Assembly (NCBI RefSeq): GCF_900172225.1
Contig: NZ_FWFO01000001.1
Location: forward strand, 1,116,001-1,180,000
Length of the DNA: 64,000 nucleotides
Direction: 5' to 3'
Source: Falsiruegeria litorea R37
GTDB lineage: Bacteria; Pseudomonadota; Alphaproteobacteria; Rhodobacterales; Rhodobacteraceae
Both the position numbers and the translations under genes were made by a program. Below the pieces are notes generated by a model. The model searched no databases. It was given only the letters and a program-made list of their open reading frames with translations, and was not told the origin of the DNA. Shown in pieces: positions 35,743-43,801 of this stretch. Each line of letters opens with the position of its first letter. The stretch's first letter is position 1.

Positions 35743-36012
35743 ATGACCGCACGCGACACCCTTGGCCCAATCAACCGCCACTTTTGGCTGACTCGGTCGG
35801 TGGCGCGTTGCATGGGGGTGTCGTTGACCGAGGCGATGGCAACGGGCCGCCTGACCGAAGGGGAATATGCCCGCATGGTCACAACCTGCCGTCGTGCCGA
35901 ATGCGCCGAGACCTGTCAGGAGTGGCTGGCGCAACAGTGCAGCGTCGTGGACGAAGCACCGATGCATTGCGCCAACGCAGAACTGCTGAACCGCCTGCGT
36001 GGAACCGGATAG
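35743..36012 (+). CDS. DUF6455-type cysteine-containing protein, copy 2
   Basis: This 89-residue protein is a paralogue of the preceding gene product. It has the same layout: NRHFWLTRSVARCMGV, a helical middle, then VTTCRRAECAETCQEWLAQQ and a final Cys in PMHCANAELL. Both share the C-x2/4-C...C-Q-x-W-L core. It begins 10 bp after copy 1 and ends before a 50-nt repeat. The pair probably arose by tandem duplication and may form a heteromer. Confidence 0.78.
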   Translation: MTARDTLGPINRHFWLTRSVARCMGVSLTEAMATGRLTEGEYARMVTTCRRAECAETCQEWLAQQCSVVDEAPMHCANAELLNRLRGTG

Positions 36013-36033
36013 GGCATCACAAAGGGCGAGCGG

Positions 36034-36083
36034 CTCCCGCCCGTCGTCAATTTTTCTGATGAAAAACCTCCTCCCGTTGGGCC
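36034..36083 (+). repeat. 50-nt intergenic repeat, copy C
   Basis: It starts CTCCCGCCCGTCGTCAA and ends CTCCTCCCGTTGGGCC with a 17-base middle TTTTTCTGATGAAAAAC that forms its own 6-bp hairpin. Ends and length equal copy B, while the middle differs. It lies between convergent genes. Confidence 0.65.
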
Positions 36084-36142
36084 CGGCCTCGCTACGCTCG
36101 GCGGGTTGCGCGTGTTGCGAAACAGGTGCCCCAAGCGAAACC

Positions 36143-36163
36143 GCGCCGGGCATCGCCCGGCGC
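36143..36163. terminator. hairpin before the CDGSH gene end
   Basis: GCGCCGGGC and GCCCGGCGC form a 9-bp stem with an ATC loop. It lies 72 bp beyond the 3' end of the convergent CDGSH gene, and no U-run follows. Confidence 0.45.
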
Positions 36164-36234
36164 TGGGCCCAAGGCCGCCAGCGGTGCTGACGCAGTCAGG
36201 ATCGTGCGGGCGCGGGAGCCCCCCTTGTTGACCC

Positions 36235-36477
36235 TCAGAGCTTGGAGTGGCTGCCGTCGCAGAGGGGGGATTTGTCGCTGGCCTTGCAGCCGCAGAAGAA
36301 GACCTTTTTGTCCGCGGGCGCCGTGTATTTGACCGGGTTCAGGCCGGTGTCCTTGTGCGATCCATCGCAAAAAGGTTGTTTCTGAGACTTCCCGCAGGCG
36401 CACCAGAAATAGGTTTTCCCCTCGGTCACCTCGACCGGATAGGGGGCTTTCTGGGCGATGATGGGCGCGTCGGACAT
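36235..36477 (-). CDS. CDGSH iron-sulfur domain protein with two domains
   Basis: The 80-residue protein contains two CDGSH motifs: CACGKSQKQPFCDGSH (about 26-41) and CGCKASDKSPLCDGSH (about 62-77). Each supplies three Cys and one His to a [2Fe-2S] cluster, as in the MitoNEET family. Bacterial double-CDGSH proteins fold as a single chain mimic of the eukaryotic dimer. A redox or cluster-transfer role is likely; the partner is unknown. ATG 36477 has a ribosome site AAGGAG. Confidence 0.9.
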   Translation of the reverse strand: MSDAPIIAQKAPYPVEVTEGKTYFWCACGKSQKQPFCDGSHKDTGLNPVKYTAPADKKVFFCGCKASDKSPLCDGSHSKL

Positions 36478-36809
36478 GTGGCTCTCCTTGGATGGCGTGT
36501 GTCTGATCCAGAGGATAGCGGAGTGGGGGAGGATTGGTAGGTTGTTGGCTGTGGCGTTGCGGTCTTTCCGGGCAGTGGTTTTGCGCAGATGCGGCAGATA
36601 GACCCAATGTTGCCGTGTCTACTGGAAAACAACACGTTACTTCTTAAGTAAATGTACACGTGTCTGTGTGTATGCAATGCTGAAAGCGACGTACGTACTT
36701 TTGATACGTAGTAACGTTTGAAAATCGTTGCCAAAGTGTAAGCATCTGCTAAGACGCGGTACAGTACCAGTGTAGTTTTGAACTGTAACTTTGTAGGAGG
36801 GCGTATGTT
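36478..36809. other. AT-rich leader of the ImmA/IrrE module
   Basis: From about 36610 base composition drops sharply in GC and stays low to about 37740. The stretch contains two TACGTA palindromes eight bases apart (36692-36697, 36705-36710) and the promoter-like site listed separately. No gene with a ribosome site was seen. The frame antisense to it (36426-37070, minus) is a shadow. Confidence 0.5.
36728..36768 (+). promoter_or_regulatory. candidate promoter with overlapping operator
   Basis: TTGCCA (36728-36733) and TAAGAC (36750-36755) are spaced by 16 bases, and the perfect palindrome GGTAC-A-GTACC (36758-36768) lies at the expected start of transcription. A repressor bound there could block initiation. 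Inference only. Confidence 0.35.
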
Positions 36810-37271
36810 ATGACAGATATCAAGCTGCGAGCTGAGCTTCTTCGCAAGAAGTACGATCTGACCAAACCGCCGTACAATGCGGAAACTATTGCCGAAAATG
36901 AAGGGGTTGACGTTCAATTTGTGAACTTTTCTCCAGAGGCAAGCAAGAAGATTCATGGTTTCTACGATCATGACGAAAAGAGAATCTACGTAAACACCGA
37001 CGATGAACCGCAGGAAAAACTCTTCACTATAGCTCATGAGCTGGGCCATCATTTGTTGCATATTGAACATGCAGCTAGTGCAGAATATGTACCCCGGCTA
37101 AAGTTCGAAGTTGACACAGAGATGGAGCGGGAAGCTGACTTTTTTGCTGAATGCTTGTTGGCACCATCCGACGAAGTGAAGAAGTATTACCCGGCACTTA
37201 CCGAAAAACAGTTGAGTTCAATGTTTTTGGTGTCGCCTGATATCATTTCAAAGGCGCTCACCCGCGTGTGA
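36810..37271 (+). CDS. ImmA/IrrE-family metallopeptidase
   Basis: The 153-residue protein is a zinc peptidase-like domain: zinc motif IAHELGHHLLH near 77-87 and third-ligand segment MEREADFFAECLLAP near 107-121, with the family insert GFYDHDEKRIYVN. ImmA and IrrE cut repressor-like proteins in response to DNA damage; usually an HTH repressor lies beside them, but here none does. AGGAGG lies nine bases upstream; an ATG at 36805 opens only a two-codon frame (ATG TTA TGA). Base composition is unlike the neighbours, suggesting transfer. The stop overlaps a terminator hairpin. Confidence 0.88.
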   Translation: MTDIKLRAELLRKKYDLTKPPYNAETIAENEGVDVQFVNFSPEASKKIHGFYDHDEKRIYVNTDDEPQEKLFTIAHELGHHLLHIEHAASAEYVPRLKFEVDTEMEREADFFAECLLAPSDEVKKYYPALTEKQLSSMFLVSPDIISKALTRV

Positions 37272-37281
37272 GCGCTTTTTT
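37254..37281 (+). terminator. intrinsic terminator between the two island genes
   Basis: GCGCTCAC and GTGAGCGC form an 8-bp stem around CCGCGT, followed by six T. The hairpin includes the last codons and stop of the peptidase gene, and the next gene starts 8 bp after the T-run. Confidence 0.8.
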
Positions 37282-37288
37282 CGTATAA

Positions 37289-37720
37289 GTGACGACTGTG
37301 ACTGAAAATTTTGAAGACAACTACAAAAAATTCAACCTAGATTTTGCAAAAAGCTCGTTGCTACGAGACAGTGTCCAAGATCGAGACAGCGATCTAGACG
37401 ATAGCTTGAAGGCGGCGGAGCAAGTAACGCACAAGTATCGTGAAGACATTATTGAGCTTCACTTGGATAGTATCAGGCTGTCGCACGAAGACCAAAAAGA
37501 TAACCGTCGGATGAGGTGGAACTACTCACAGTGGGTTTTTAGTTATCTTGTGTGCTACTCTATGTTCGTTTTTGTGTTGTTGATCTTTGATGGATTCGAG
37601 CAAGTGACTTTTGATTTACCAGCCTCAGTTCTGGAGTTTTTGGTTGGAAGCACGGCAGTAAGCTCGATCGGGTTGGTCGCGGCAGTTGTCGCTGGGTTGT
37701 TCAATAAGCGTGAAAAATAA
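37289..37720 (+). CDS. two-helix membrane protein of unknown function
   Basis: The 143-residue protein has a charged, helical cytoplasmic N-terminus (1-78), then two membrane helices: about 81-103 (WVFSYLVCYSMFVFVLLIF) and 113-137 (VLEFLVGSTAVSSIGLVAAVV). It ends NKREK. From memory, a C-terminal VGSTxxSxIGL-type hairpin occurs in many small membrane proteins of defence-like loci, but I cannot assign a family. It starts with GTG (37289, or 37298) just after a terminator, so expression relative to the peptidase may be uneven. It shares the low GC of the peptidase. Confidence 0.75.
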   Translation: MTTVTENFEDNYKKFNLDFAKSSLLRDSVQDRDSDLDDSLKAAEQVTHKYREDIIELHLDSIRLSHEDQKDNRRMRWNYSQWVFSYLVCYSMFVFVLLIFDGFEQVTFDLPASVLEFLVGSTAVSSIGLVAAVVAGLFNKREK

Positions 37721-37743
37721 GAGGCACTGCGTGCGCTTCTCCT

Positions 37744-39165
37744 TTAGTCGGCTGATGGAGCTTGGGCCATGCGCCCCCACAAATCATACTCCCCCGCCTC
37801 ATCTACTTCGACCGTGACGATCTCGCCAACACTCAACTCTTCGGTCCCTTCATCAATGAACAGGTTCCCGTCGATCTCGGGTGCGTCGGCCTTGGTGCGG
37901 CAGGTGGCGACGCCGTCTTCGTCGATGTCGTCCACGATCACGTCCATGACCTGACCCACCTTGGCCTCTAGCTTGGCCTCGGAAATCGCCTGCGCCTTTT
38001 CCATGAAGCGGTCCCAGCGGTCCTGTTTGACCTCGGCCGGAACGTGATCGGCCAAATCGTTTGACCGCGCGCCGTCGACGTTTTCGTATTGGAAGCAGCC
38101 GACGCGGTCCAATTGCGCCTCGTCCATCCAGTCGAGCAGATATTGGAATTCGGCCTCGGTCTCGCCCGGATAGCCCACGATAAAGGTCGAGCGCAGGGTG
38201 ATGTCGGAGCAGACCGCGCGCCAGGCGGCGATCTCGTCCAGGGTTTTGGCCGAGGCCGCGGGGCGGGCCATGCGTTTCAGGACATCGGGGTGGGCGTGCT
38301 GGAACGGGATGTCGAGATAGGGCAGCACCGCACTCTCTGGGTCCGCCATCAGCGGGATCAGCTCGCGCACGGACGGGTAGGGATAGACATAGTGCAGCCG
38401 CACCCAGAGGTCGCGGGCGTTGCCCAGCTTGCCCAGCTCGCGCGTCAGATCGGTGATGTGGCTGCGCACCTCGCCGTCTTTCCACGGGTTCACATCGTAT
38501 TTGCGGTCGAGGCCATAGGCGGATGTGTCCTGGCTGATCACCAGCAGTTCGCGCACGCCTGCGCCGACCAGCTTTTCGGCCTCGCGCAGCACCGCATGAG
38601 CCGGGCGGCTGGCCAGTTTTCCGCGCATGTCGGGGATGATGCAGAACTTGCACTTGTGGTTACAGCCCTCGGAAATCTTGAGGTAACTGTAGTGGCGCGG
38701 GGTGAGCTTGACGCCGCTGGCGGGCAGCAGGTCGACAAACGGGTCGGGCGAGGGGGGCACGGCGCCGTGCACCGCATCGAGCACCTGTTCGTATTGGTGC
38801 GGGCCGGTGACGGCCAGGATGCGGGGGTGATGCTCGCGGATGTAATCCGGCTCGGCCCCCAGGCAGCCGGTCACGATGACCTTGCCGTTCTCGGTCAACG
38901 CCTCGCCAATGGCGTCGAGGCTTTCGGCCTTGGCGCTGTCGAGAAACCCGCAGGTGTTGACGATCACCGCATCGGCACCCGCATAGTCGGGCGAGACGCC
39001 GTACCCTTCGGCCCGCAGCCGGGTCAGGATGCGTTCGCTGTCGACAAGCGCCTTGGGGCATCCCAGGGACACCATTCCAATCGTTGGCTGGCCTGCGCGG
39101 GGCTGCTCGGTCATCCGGGCGGCGGGGGCAAGGTCGGGGCGGAGATTTGGCGGGTTTGTGCTCAT
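37744..39165 (-). CDS. rimO: ribosomal protein S12 methylthiotransferase
   Basis: RimO adds a methylthio group to Asp88/89 of ribosomal protein S12. The 473-residue radical-SAM enzyme has the N-terminal MTTase domain with three Cys ([32 protein letters not shown]), the radical SAM triad [16 protein letters not shown] and a C-terminal TRAM domain. SRP-type QDTSAYGLD and [10 protein letters not shown]-like blocks separate it from MiaB. The ATG at 39165 is chosen by homology. It is divergent from the AsmA gene. Confidence 0.94.
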   Translation of the reverse strand: MSTNPPNLRPDLAPAARMTEQPRAGQPTIGMVSLGCPKALVDSERILTRLRAEGYGVSPDYAGADAVIVNTCGFLDSAKAESLDAIGEALTENGKVIVTGCLGAEPDYIREHHPRILAVTGPHQYEQVLDAVHGAVPPSPDPFVDLLPASGVKLTPRHYSYLKISEGCNHKCKFCIIPDMRGKLASRPAHAVLREAEKLVGAGVRELLVISQDTSAYGLDRKYDVNPWKDGEVRSHITDLTRELGKLGNARDLWVRLHYVYPYPSVRELIPLMADPESAVLPYLDIPFQHAHPDVLKRMARPAASAKTLDEIAAWRAVCSDITLRSTFIVGYPGETEAEFQYLLDWMDEAQLDRVGCFQYENVDGARSNDLADHVPAEVKQDRWDRFMEKAQAISEAKLEAKVGQVMDVIVDDIDEDGVATCRTKADAPEIDGNLFIDEGTEELSVGEIVTVEVDEAGEYDLWGRMAQAPSAD

Positions 39166-39264
39166 GCTCGCGCGTATAGTGGGGTTTGGTGGCCCTTGCA
39201 AACGTTGTGCGGAGGACGGTGCGCTGGCATAGAATTGGGCAAAAGACGGCTAAGGAGCAGTGTC

Positions 39265-41220
39265 ATGGGGTGGTTGGTTCGGATCAGTGTGATCCTGATT
39301 GTGGTTGTTGGGCTGGTGGTTGGTGTCCTTTTGCTGCTGCCGGGAGACAAGATTGCCTCTCTCGCTGCGGATCAGATCAAGGCGCAGACCGGGCGCGACG
39401 TCGATTTCGGCAAGGATGTCAAAGTCACGCTATGGCCCGTTTTGGGGGTTGAAACCGGGACAGTGACCGTTGGCAACGCGGATTGGGCCAGTGACGCACC
39501 GATGCTGACGGCCGATGCCCTTTCGATCGGCGTTGCCGCCGCGCCTTTGTTGTCCGGCGAGGTGCAAATCAAACGTGTGATCGCGCAAAACCCGGTGCTT
39601 CGTCTGGAAGAGGCCAAAGGGCGGAAGAATTGGGATTTCTCGACATCGCCTTCTGCGGGCGGTGGGGCGTCCAGCGGCACCGCGGTCGTGTCCGCCCCCG
39701 ATGCGTTTGGCGTGACGCTGGAACGTCTCGAACTGCGCAATGCGCGCCTGATCCACGTGAAGGACGGGCAGAGGGACTTGGATTTTGCAGGTGTCACGCT
39801 GAAAGCGCGCTGGCCAGAGCCAACCGCGCCGCTGGATGTCGAGGCCTCATTGGCGATCGGTGCGGACAGCATCGACGTGGCCATGACACTGCCTGACCTG
39901 CCAGGCTTTGCGGCGGGGCGCGTGACGGACATGAACTTTACCCTGACCGCGCCAGAGACCACCATCAGCTACACAGGCAAGGTCAGCAGCGCGGGCGAGA
40001 TTGCCGGGCAAGCCAAACTGTCGGCCAAGGACACGGCTCGGATGTTGGCCGCCTTTGGCCAGCCGGGTGTTCGCCTGCCCAAGGGGCTGGGGCAAGCGGC
40101 AGAAGTTGCGTCGCAAATCACCTATACGCAGGATGGCAAGCTGGCCCTGCGCGGGTTGACGGCTAACTTGGACCAGAACACATTTTCAGGGAACGCGGAT
40201 CTGTTGGTTGCGGACCCACCGCAGGTGACTGCGCGCCTGTCGACGGGCACTCTGGATTTGACGGAGCTGTCCGGGGGAAGCGGGGCCGGGGCAGGGCGCG
40301 AAGCGGTGGCGGGGCCCTCAAGCGGATGGTCCAAGGCGCCGATTGATGCTTCGGGGCTGGCTTTGGCCAACGGCAGCATTCGGTTGACGGCACAGGCCAT
40401 CAAGACCACGACGTTGAACCTTGGGCCCAGTGATCTGACACTTGAGCTGGATCGGTCGCGCGGAGTGCTGAAGCTGGCGCCGGTGTCGATTTTTGGCGGA
40501 ACCGTGACAGGGCAGCTTGTGGCCAACAACCGCAATGGGCTGTCGGTGGGGGGCAAGCTGCAGATGGACGGGATCGAGGCCCAAGATGCGATGGTGACTT
40601 TCGCCGACATTGACCGTTTGTCAGGCAAGCTGAACGGCAATTTCGAGTTTCTGGGCGTGGGGCAGACAGAGGATGCGATCTTGCGTTCCCTGTCCGGGAA
40701 GGGCGCGTTGCAGATGGGGCGTGGTGTGATCTCGGGGATTGATCTGGACGGTCTGATGGGCAGTGGTAGCGGGTCGGGGGGGGCAACTGTGTTCAACAGC
40801 CTGACCGCCAGCTACACGATCCAGAATGGCAATTTGGACAACCGCGATCTGTTGTTGCAACTCGACAATTACCGCGCGGATGGCACAGGCCGGGTTGGTC
40901 TCGGCGCGCGTGACATCGACTATCTGTTTACGCCTATCGCGTTGCGTGCCAACGCGGGCCAGGGGCTTTCCATACCGGTGCGTATCGTGGGGCCTTGGGC
41001 GGATCCGGCGATCAAACCTGACCTGAGTCAGGTGATCGAGGCTGCTGCCGGGGTCGAAATCGACAAGATCGAGCAAGAGGCCAAGGATCGTGCGCTCGAG
41101 AAGCTGGGCCAAGAACTGGATACCACCGTGACCGAGGATCAGAACATCGAAGAGCTGATCAAGGACCGGCTCGAGGATGAAGCCAAGAAAGGCGTGCTAA
41201 AGCTTTTTGGGCTCGACTGA
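39265..41220 (+). CDS. AsmA family protein
   Basis: The 651-residue protein has one N-terminal membrane anchor (4-26, LVRISVILIVVVGLVVGVLLL) and a long periplasmic beta-rich body. AsmA/TamB-like marks are LASLAADQIKAQTGRDVDF-type start, VGNADWASDAPMLTADAL and the C-terminal GNFEFLGVGQTEDAILRSLSGKG. Family members help lipid transport to or assembly of the outer membrane. ATG 39265 has TAAGGAG; an in-frame extension far upstream is antisense to rimO and not real. It is monocistronic. Confidence 0.88.
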   Translation: MGWLVRISVILIVVVGLVVGVLLLLPGDKIASLAADQIKAQTGRDVDFGKDVKVTLWPVLGVETGTVTVGNADWASDAPMLTADALSIGVAAAPLLSGEVQIKRVIAQNPVLRLEEAKGRKNWDFSTSPSAGGGASSGTAVVSAPDAFGVTLERLELRNARLIHVKDGQRDLDFAGVTLKARWPEPTAPLDVEASLAIGADSIDVAMTLPDLPGFAAGRVTDMNFTLTAPETTISYTGKVSSAGEIAGQAKLSAKDTARMLAAFGQPGVRLPKGLGQAAEVASQITYTQDGKLALRGLTANLDQNTFSGNADLLVADPPQVTARLSTGTLDLTELSGGSGAGAGREAVAGPSSGWSKAPIDASGLALANGSIRLTAQAIKTTTLNLGPSDLTLELDRSRGVLKLAPVSIFGGTVTGQLVANNRNGLSVGGKLQMDGIEAQDAMVTFADIDRLSGKLNGNFEFLGVGQTEDAILRSLSGKGALQMGRGVISGIDLDGLMGSGSGSGGATVFNSLTASYTIQNGNLDNRDLLLQLDNYRADGTGRVGLGARDIDYLFTPIALRANAGQGLSIPVRIVGPWADPAIKPDLSQVIEAAAGVEIDKIEQEAKDRALEKLGQELDTTVTEDQNIEELIKDRLEDEAKKGVLKLFGLD

Positions 41221-41223
41221 GTT

Positions 41224-41296
41224 TGCAGAGAAGGGGGCTCTGCCCCCATTACGGCATGCTGCGATCCCCCCGCCGTATTTGGGCAAAAACAAACAA
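41224..41296 (-). repeat. CCAAATA-type repeat, copy 2 (inverted)
   Basis: Read on the minus strand it gives CCCAAATACGGCGGGGGG and closes with the hairpin GGGGGC-AGA-GCCCCC (41233-41247 on plus). Order and spacing follow copy 1. It begins three bases after the AsmA stop, between convergent genes; the remaining gap to 41447 shows no gene. Confidence 0.6.
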
Positions 41297-41447
41297 GGAC
41301 CGGTCGCCTGGGGACGCCTTGTCGGAATGGCATGAGACCTGAGCGACCGGGGCGAACCGCCGCGCGGAACGCGCGGCCCGGCCCAACCCCGAAAGGGGCT
41401 CTCGTCAGAGAGGTCGTTGAGGAGGCGGGAGTGCGCCCCCTCTTGGC

Positions 41448-42944
41448 TCAGATCGTCTGATCGTAGTCGCCGACGCCCGGTTCCGTGCGGATCACCGCGT
41501 CGATGTCGGCAAAGATGGCGCGCATCTCGGCCTCGCTTTCGCTGCTTTCGCAGACCACCACCAAGTTCGGGGTGTTGGACGAGGCCCGCACCAAGCCCCA
41601 ACTGCCATTGTCCAGGATCACGCGGGCGCCGTTGACGGTGACAACCTCTTTGATCGGACGGCCAGCCAGCGTTTCGCCAGCGTCATGTTTGGCCACCAGC
41701 TTGTCCACCAGTCGCGCCAGAATGTCGTATTTTTCGGTGTCGGCAGCATAGGGCGACATGGTCGGTGTTGACCACGTCTTGGGCAGGGCCTTGCGCAGGT
41801 CAGACATGCTCTTGTCGGGGTTTCGGTCCATCAGCTTGCAGATCTCGACCGCAACGCGCATGCCGCAGTCGTAGCCACGCCCAACGGGCTCGGCCAGAAA
41901 GTAGTGACCGGATTTCTCGAAACCTGCCAACGCGCCAATTTCTTTGACCCGGCGCTTCATGTGGCTGTGGCCGGTTTTCCAATAGTCTGCTGTCACGCCA
42001 TTGGCCTGCAACTCGGGGTCGCTCGCGAAAAGTCCTGTGGATTTCACATCCGCCACAAAGGTCGCGTTGGGGTAGAGCTTTGACAGGTCGCGGGCCATGA
42101 TCACGCCAACCTTGTCGGCAAAAATCTCTTCGCCCTCGTCGTCCACCACACCGCAGCGGTCGCCATCACCGTCGAACCCAAGCGCCATATCCGCGCCAGA
42201 GGCTTTCACGGACGCCGACATGTCATGCAGCATTTCCATGGCTTCGGGGTTGGGGTTGTAATTGGGGAAAGTATAGTCGAGCCGGTTGTGGCTATCGACC
42301 ACTTCGACACCGATGCGCTCGAATACCTCGGGCCCAAAGGCGGCTGCGGTGCCATTGCCCGTGGCGCAAACGACCTTGAGTGGGCGGGACATTTTGAAGT
42401 CACCGACCAGATCGTCGATATAGGCCTCTTTGACGCCATCAACGAATTCATATGATCCGCCCGACCGCGCCACGCCTTCGCCATTCAAAACGATGTCACG
42501 CAGTTCGGCCATCTCGTCCGGGCCATGGGTGAGGGGGCGGTCAAAGCCCATCTTGACCCCGGTCCAGCCGTTGGGGTTGTGGCTGGCCGTGACCATCGCG
42601 ACGGCTGGTACATCCAAATGGAACTGTGCGAAATAGGCCATGGGCGACACCGCAGGCCCGATGTCCTTGACCTGAATGCCCGCCTGCATCAACCCTAGGA
42701 TCAGGGCGTTTTTGATGCTGAGCGAATAGTCGCGATAATCGTTGCCGACTGCGATCAACGGCTCGATCCCGCGCTTGTGCATCTGCGTGCCCAGGCCCAG
42801 GCCCAAAGCGGTCATGCCAGGCAGGTTGATTTCGTCAGGGTATTTCCAACGCGCATCATATTCGCGAAAGCCTGTGGGCTTGATCATGGCGTCGCGCAGA
42901 AAGTTCCAGGTGTTCGGGGTCACCTCGGCAAGGGGTTTGGGCAT
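41448..42944 (-). CDS. phosphomannomutase/phosphoglucomutase
   Basis: The 498-residue enzyme is an alpha-D-phosphohexomutase: phospho-Ser loop MVTASHNPNGWTGVK, magnesium loop GFDGDGDRCGVVDDEG, sugar loop EKSGHYFLAEP and phosphate loop RASSNTPNL. It interconverts 1- and 6-phosphates of mannose or glucose, giving precursors for surface polysaccharide. It lies 19 bp after kdsA and is the last gene of the unit with the capsule-type export genes, which supports a glycan role. AlgC-like specificity cannot be fixed by motif. Confidence 0.9.
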   Translation of the reverse strand: MPKPLAEVTPNTWNFLRDAMIKPTGFREYDARWKYPDEINLPGMTALGLGLGTQMHKRGIEPLIAVGNDYRDYSLSIKNALILGLMQAGIQVKDIGPAVSPMAYFAQFHLDVPAVAMVTASHNPNGWTGVKMGFDRPLTHGPDEMAELRDIVLNGEGVARSGGSYEFVDGVKEAYIDDLVGDFKMSRPLKVVCATGNGTAAAFGPEVFERIGVEVVDSHNRLDYTFPNYNPNPEAMEMLHDMSASVKASGADMALGFDGDGDRCGVVDDEGEEIFADKVGVIMARDLSKLYPNATFVADVKSTGLFASDPELQANGVTADYWKTGHSHMKRRVKEIGALAGFEKSGHYFLAEPVGRGYDCGMRVAVEICKLMDRNPDKSMSDLRKALPKTWSTPTMSPYAADTEKYDILARLVDKLVAKHDAGETLAGRPIKEVVTVNGARVILDNGSWGLVRASSNTPNLVVVCESSESEAEMRAIFADIDAVIRTEPGVGDYDQTI

Positions 42945-42963
42945 AACAGAATTCTCGTTAAGG

Positions 42964-43797
42964 TCAGATGAAAATGGGGTTGGCTTTGGCAAGCCGATCG
43001 AAATCCATCAGGCTCTTGATCAGGTCTGGCATCTGATCAAGGTAGATCATGTTCGGTCCGTCACATGGTGCGTTGTCGGGGTCCTGGTGGGTTTCCATGA
43101 ACACACCGGCCACGCCGATTGCAACGGCAGACCGCGCCATGATCGGAGCAAACTCGCGCTGTCCGCCAGATGATCCACCAAGGCCGCCGGGCTGGGCGAC
43201 GGTGTGGGTTGCATCCATGATCACGGGATATCCGGTGCGCGCCATTTCAGGTAGCGATTGGGGATCCACCACCAGGCGGTTGTAGCCAAAGCTCACACCG
43301 CGTTCGGTCAGCATGATGTTGGTGTTGCCGGTGCTCTCGATCTTGGAGGCGACATTGACCATATCCCAAGGCGCCAGAAATTGGCCCTTTTTGACATTGA
43401 CCGTGGCACCGGTGGCGCCTGCCGCTTTGAGCAGTGCTGTTTGGCGGCACAGGAAGGCTGGGATCTGCAGGATGTCGCAAACCTCGGCCACTGGCGCGCA
43501 TTGTTCTTTTTCGTGCACATCTGTGGTCACCGGCACGCCGATGCTCTCCTTGACCGATTGCAGAACCGCCAACCCTTTTTCCAAGCCCAAGGCAGGGGCC
43601 GCATTGACCGAGGTTCGGTTGGCCTTGTCGAAAGACCCTTTGAACACGAACTGCGCACCAGCGGTGTCGCAGGCCTCTTTCAAGGTGCCTGCAATCATTT
43701 GCGCGTGGTCCGCGCTTTCCAGCTGACAGGGGCCCGCGATGATTGTGAGCGGGAGATCATTGCCGATCGTGCGATCAGCTACTGAGACGTGTTTCAT
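42964..43797 (-). CDS. kdsA: 3-deoxy-8-phosphooctulonate synthase
   Basis: KdsA condenses arabinose-5-phosphate and phosphoenolpyruvate to Kdo-8-phosphate. The 277-residue protein shows IIAGPCQLES, FKGSFDKANRTS, VTTDVHEKEQC, FLCRQTALL and TERGVSFGYNRLVVD. It begins four bases after the polysaccharide export gene. Kdo is used in LPS core and also in the linker of ABC-dependent capsules, so its place beside kpsE/kpsT-like genes makes sense. kdsB, kdsC and kdsD are not in the window. Confidence 0.95.
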   Translation of the reverse strand: MKHVSVADRTIGNDLPLTIIAGPCQLESADHAQMIAGTLKEACDTAGAQFVFKGSFDKANRTSVNAAPALGLEKGLAVLQSVKESIGVPVTTDVHEKEQCAPVAEVCDILQIPAFLCRQTALLKAAGATGATVNVKKGQFLAPWDMVNVASKIESTGNTNIMLTERGVSFGYNRLVVDPQSLPEMARTGYPVIMDATHTVAQPGGLGGSSGGQREFAPIMARSAVAIGVAGVFMETHQDPDNAPCDGPNMIYLDQMPDLIKSLMDFDRLAKANPIFI

Positions 43798-43801
43798 TGG
43801 A

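Noticed and set aside
8390-36083. 50-nt repeats considered as CRISPR or tRNA remnants
   Set aside because: Copies are single and kilobases apart, with no spacer array. No acceptor, D or anticodon arm pattern is present.
36426-37070. 214-codon minus-strand frame across the AT-rich leader
   Set aside because: It overlaps both the CDGSH start and the ImmA/IrrE gene antisense and has no recognisable domain.
38089-39264. Plus-strand extension of the AsmA frame to over 1000 residues
   Set aside because: It is antisense to rimO, with no ribosome site. The membrane anchor of AsmA begins at 39265 after TAAGGAG.
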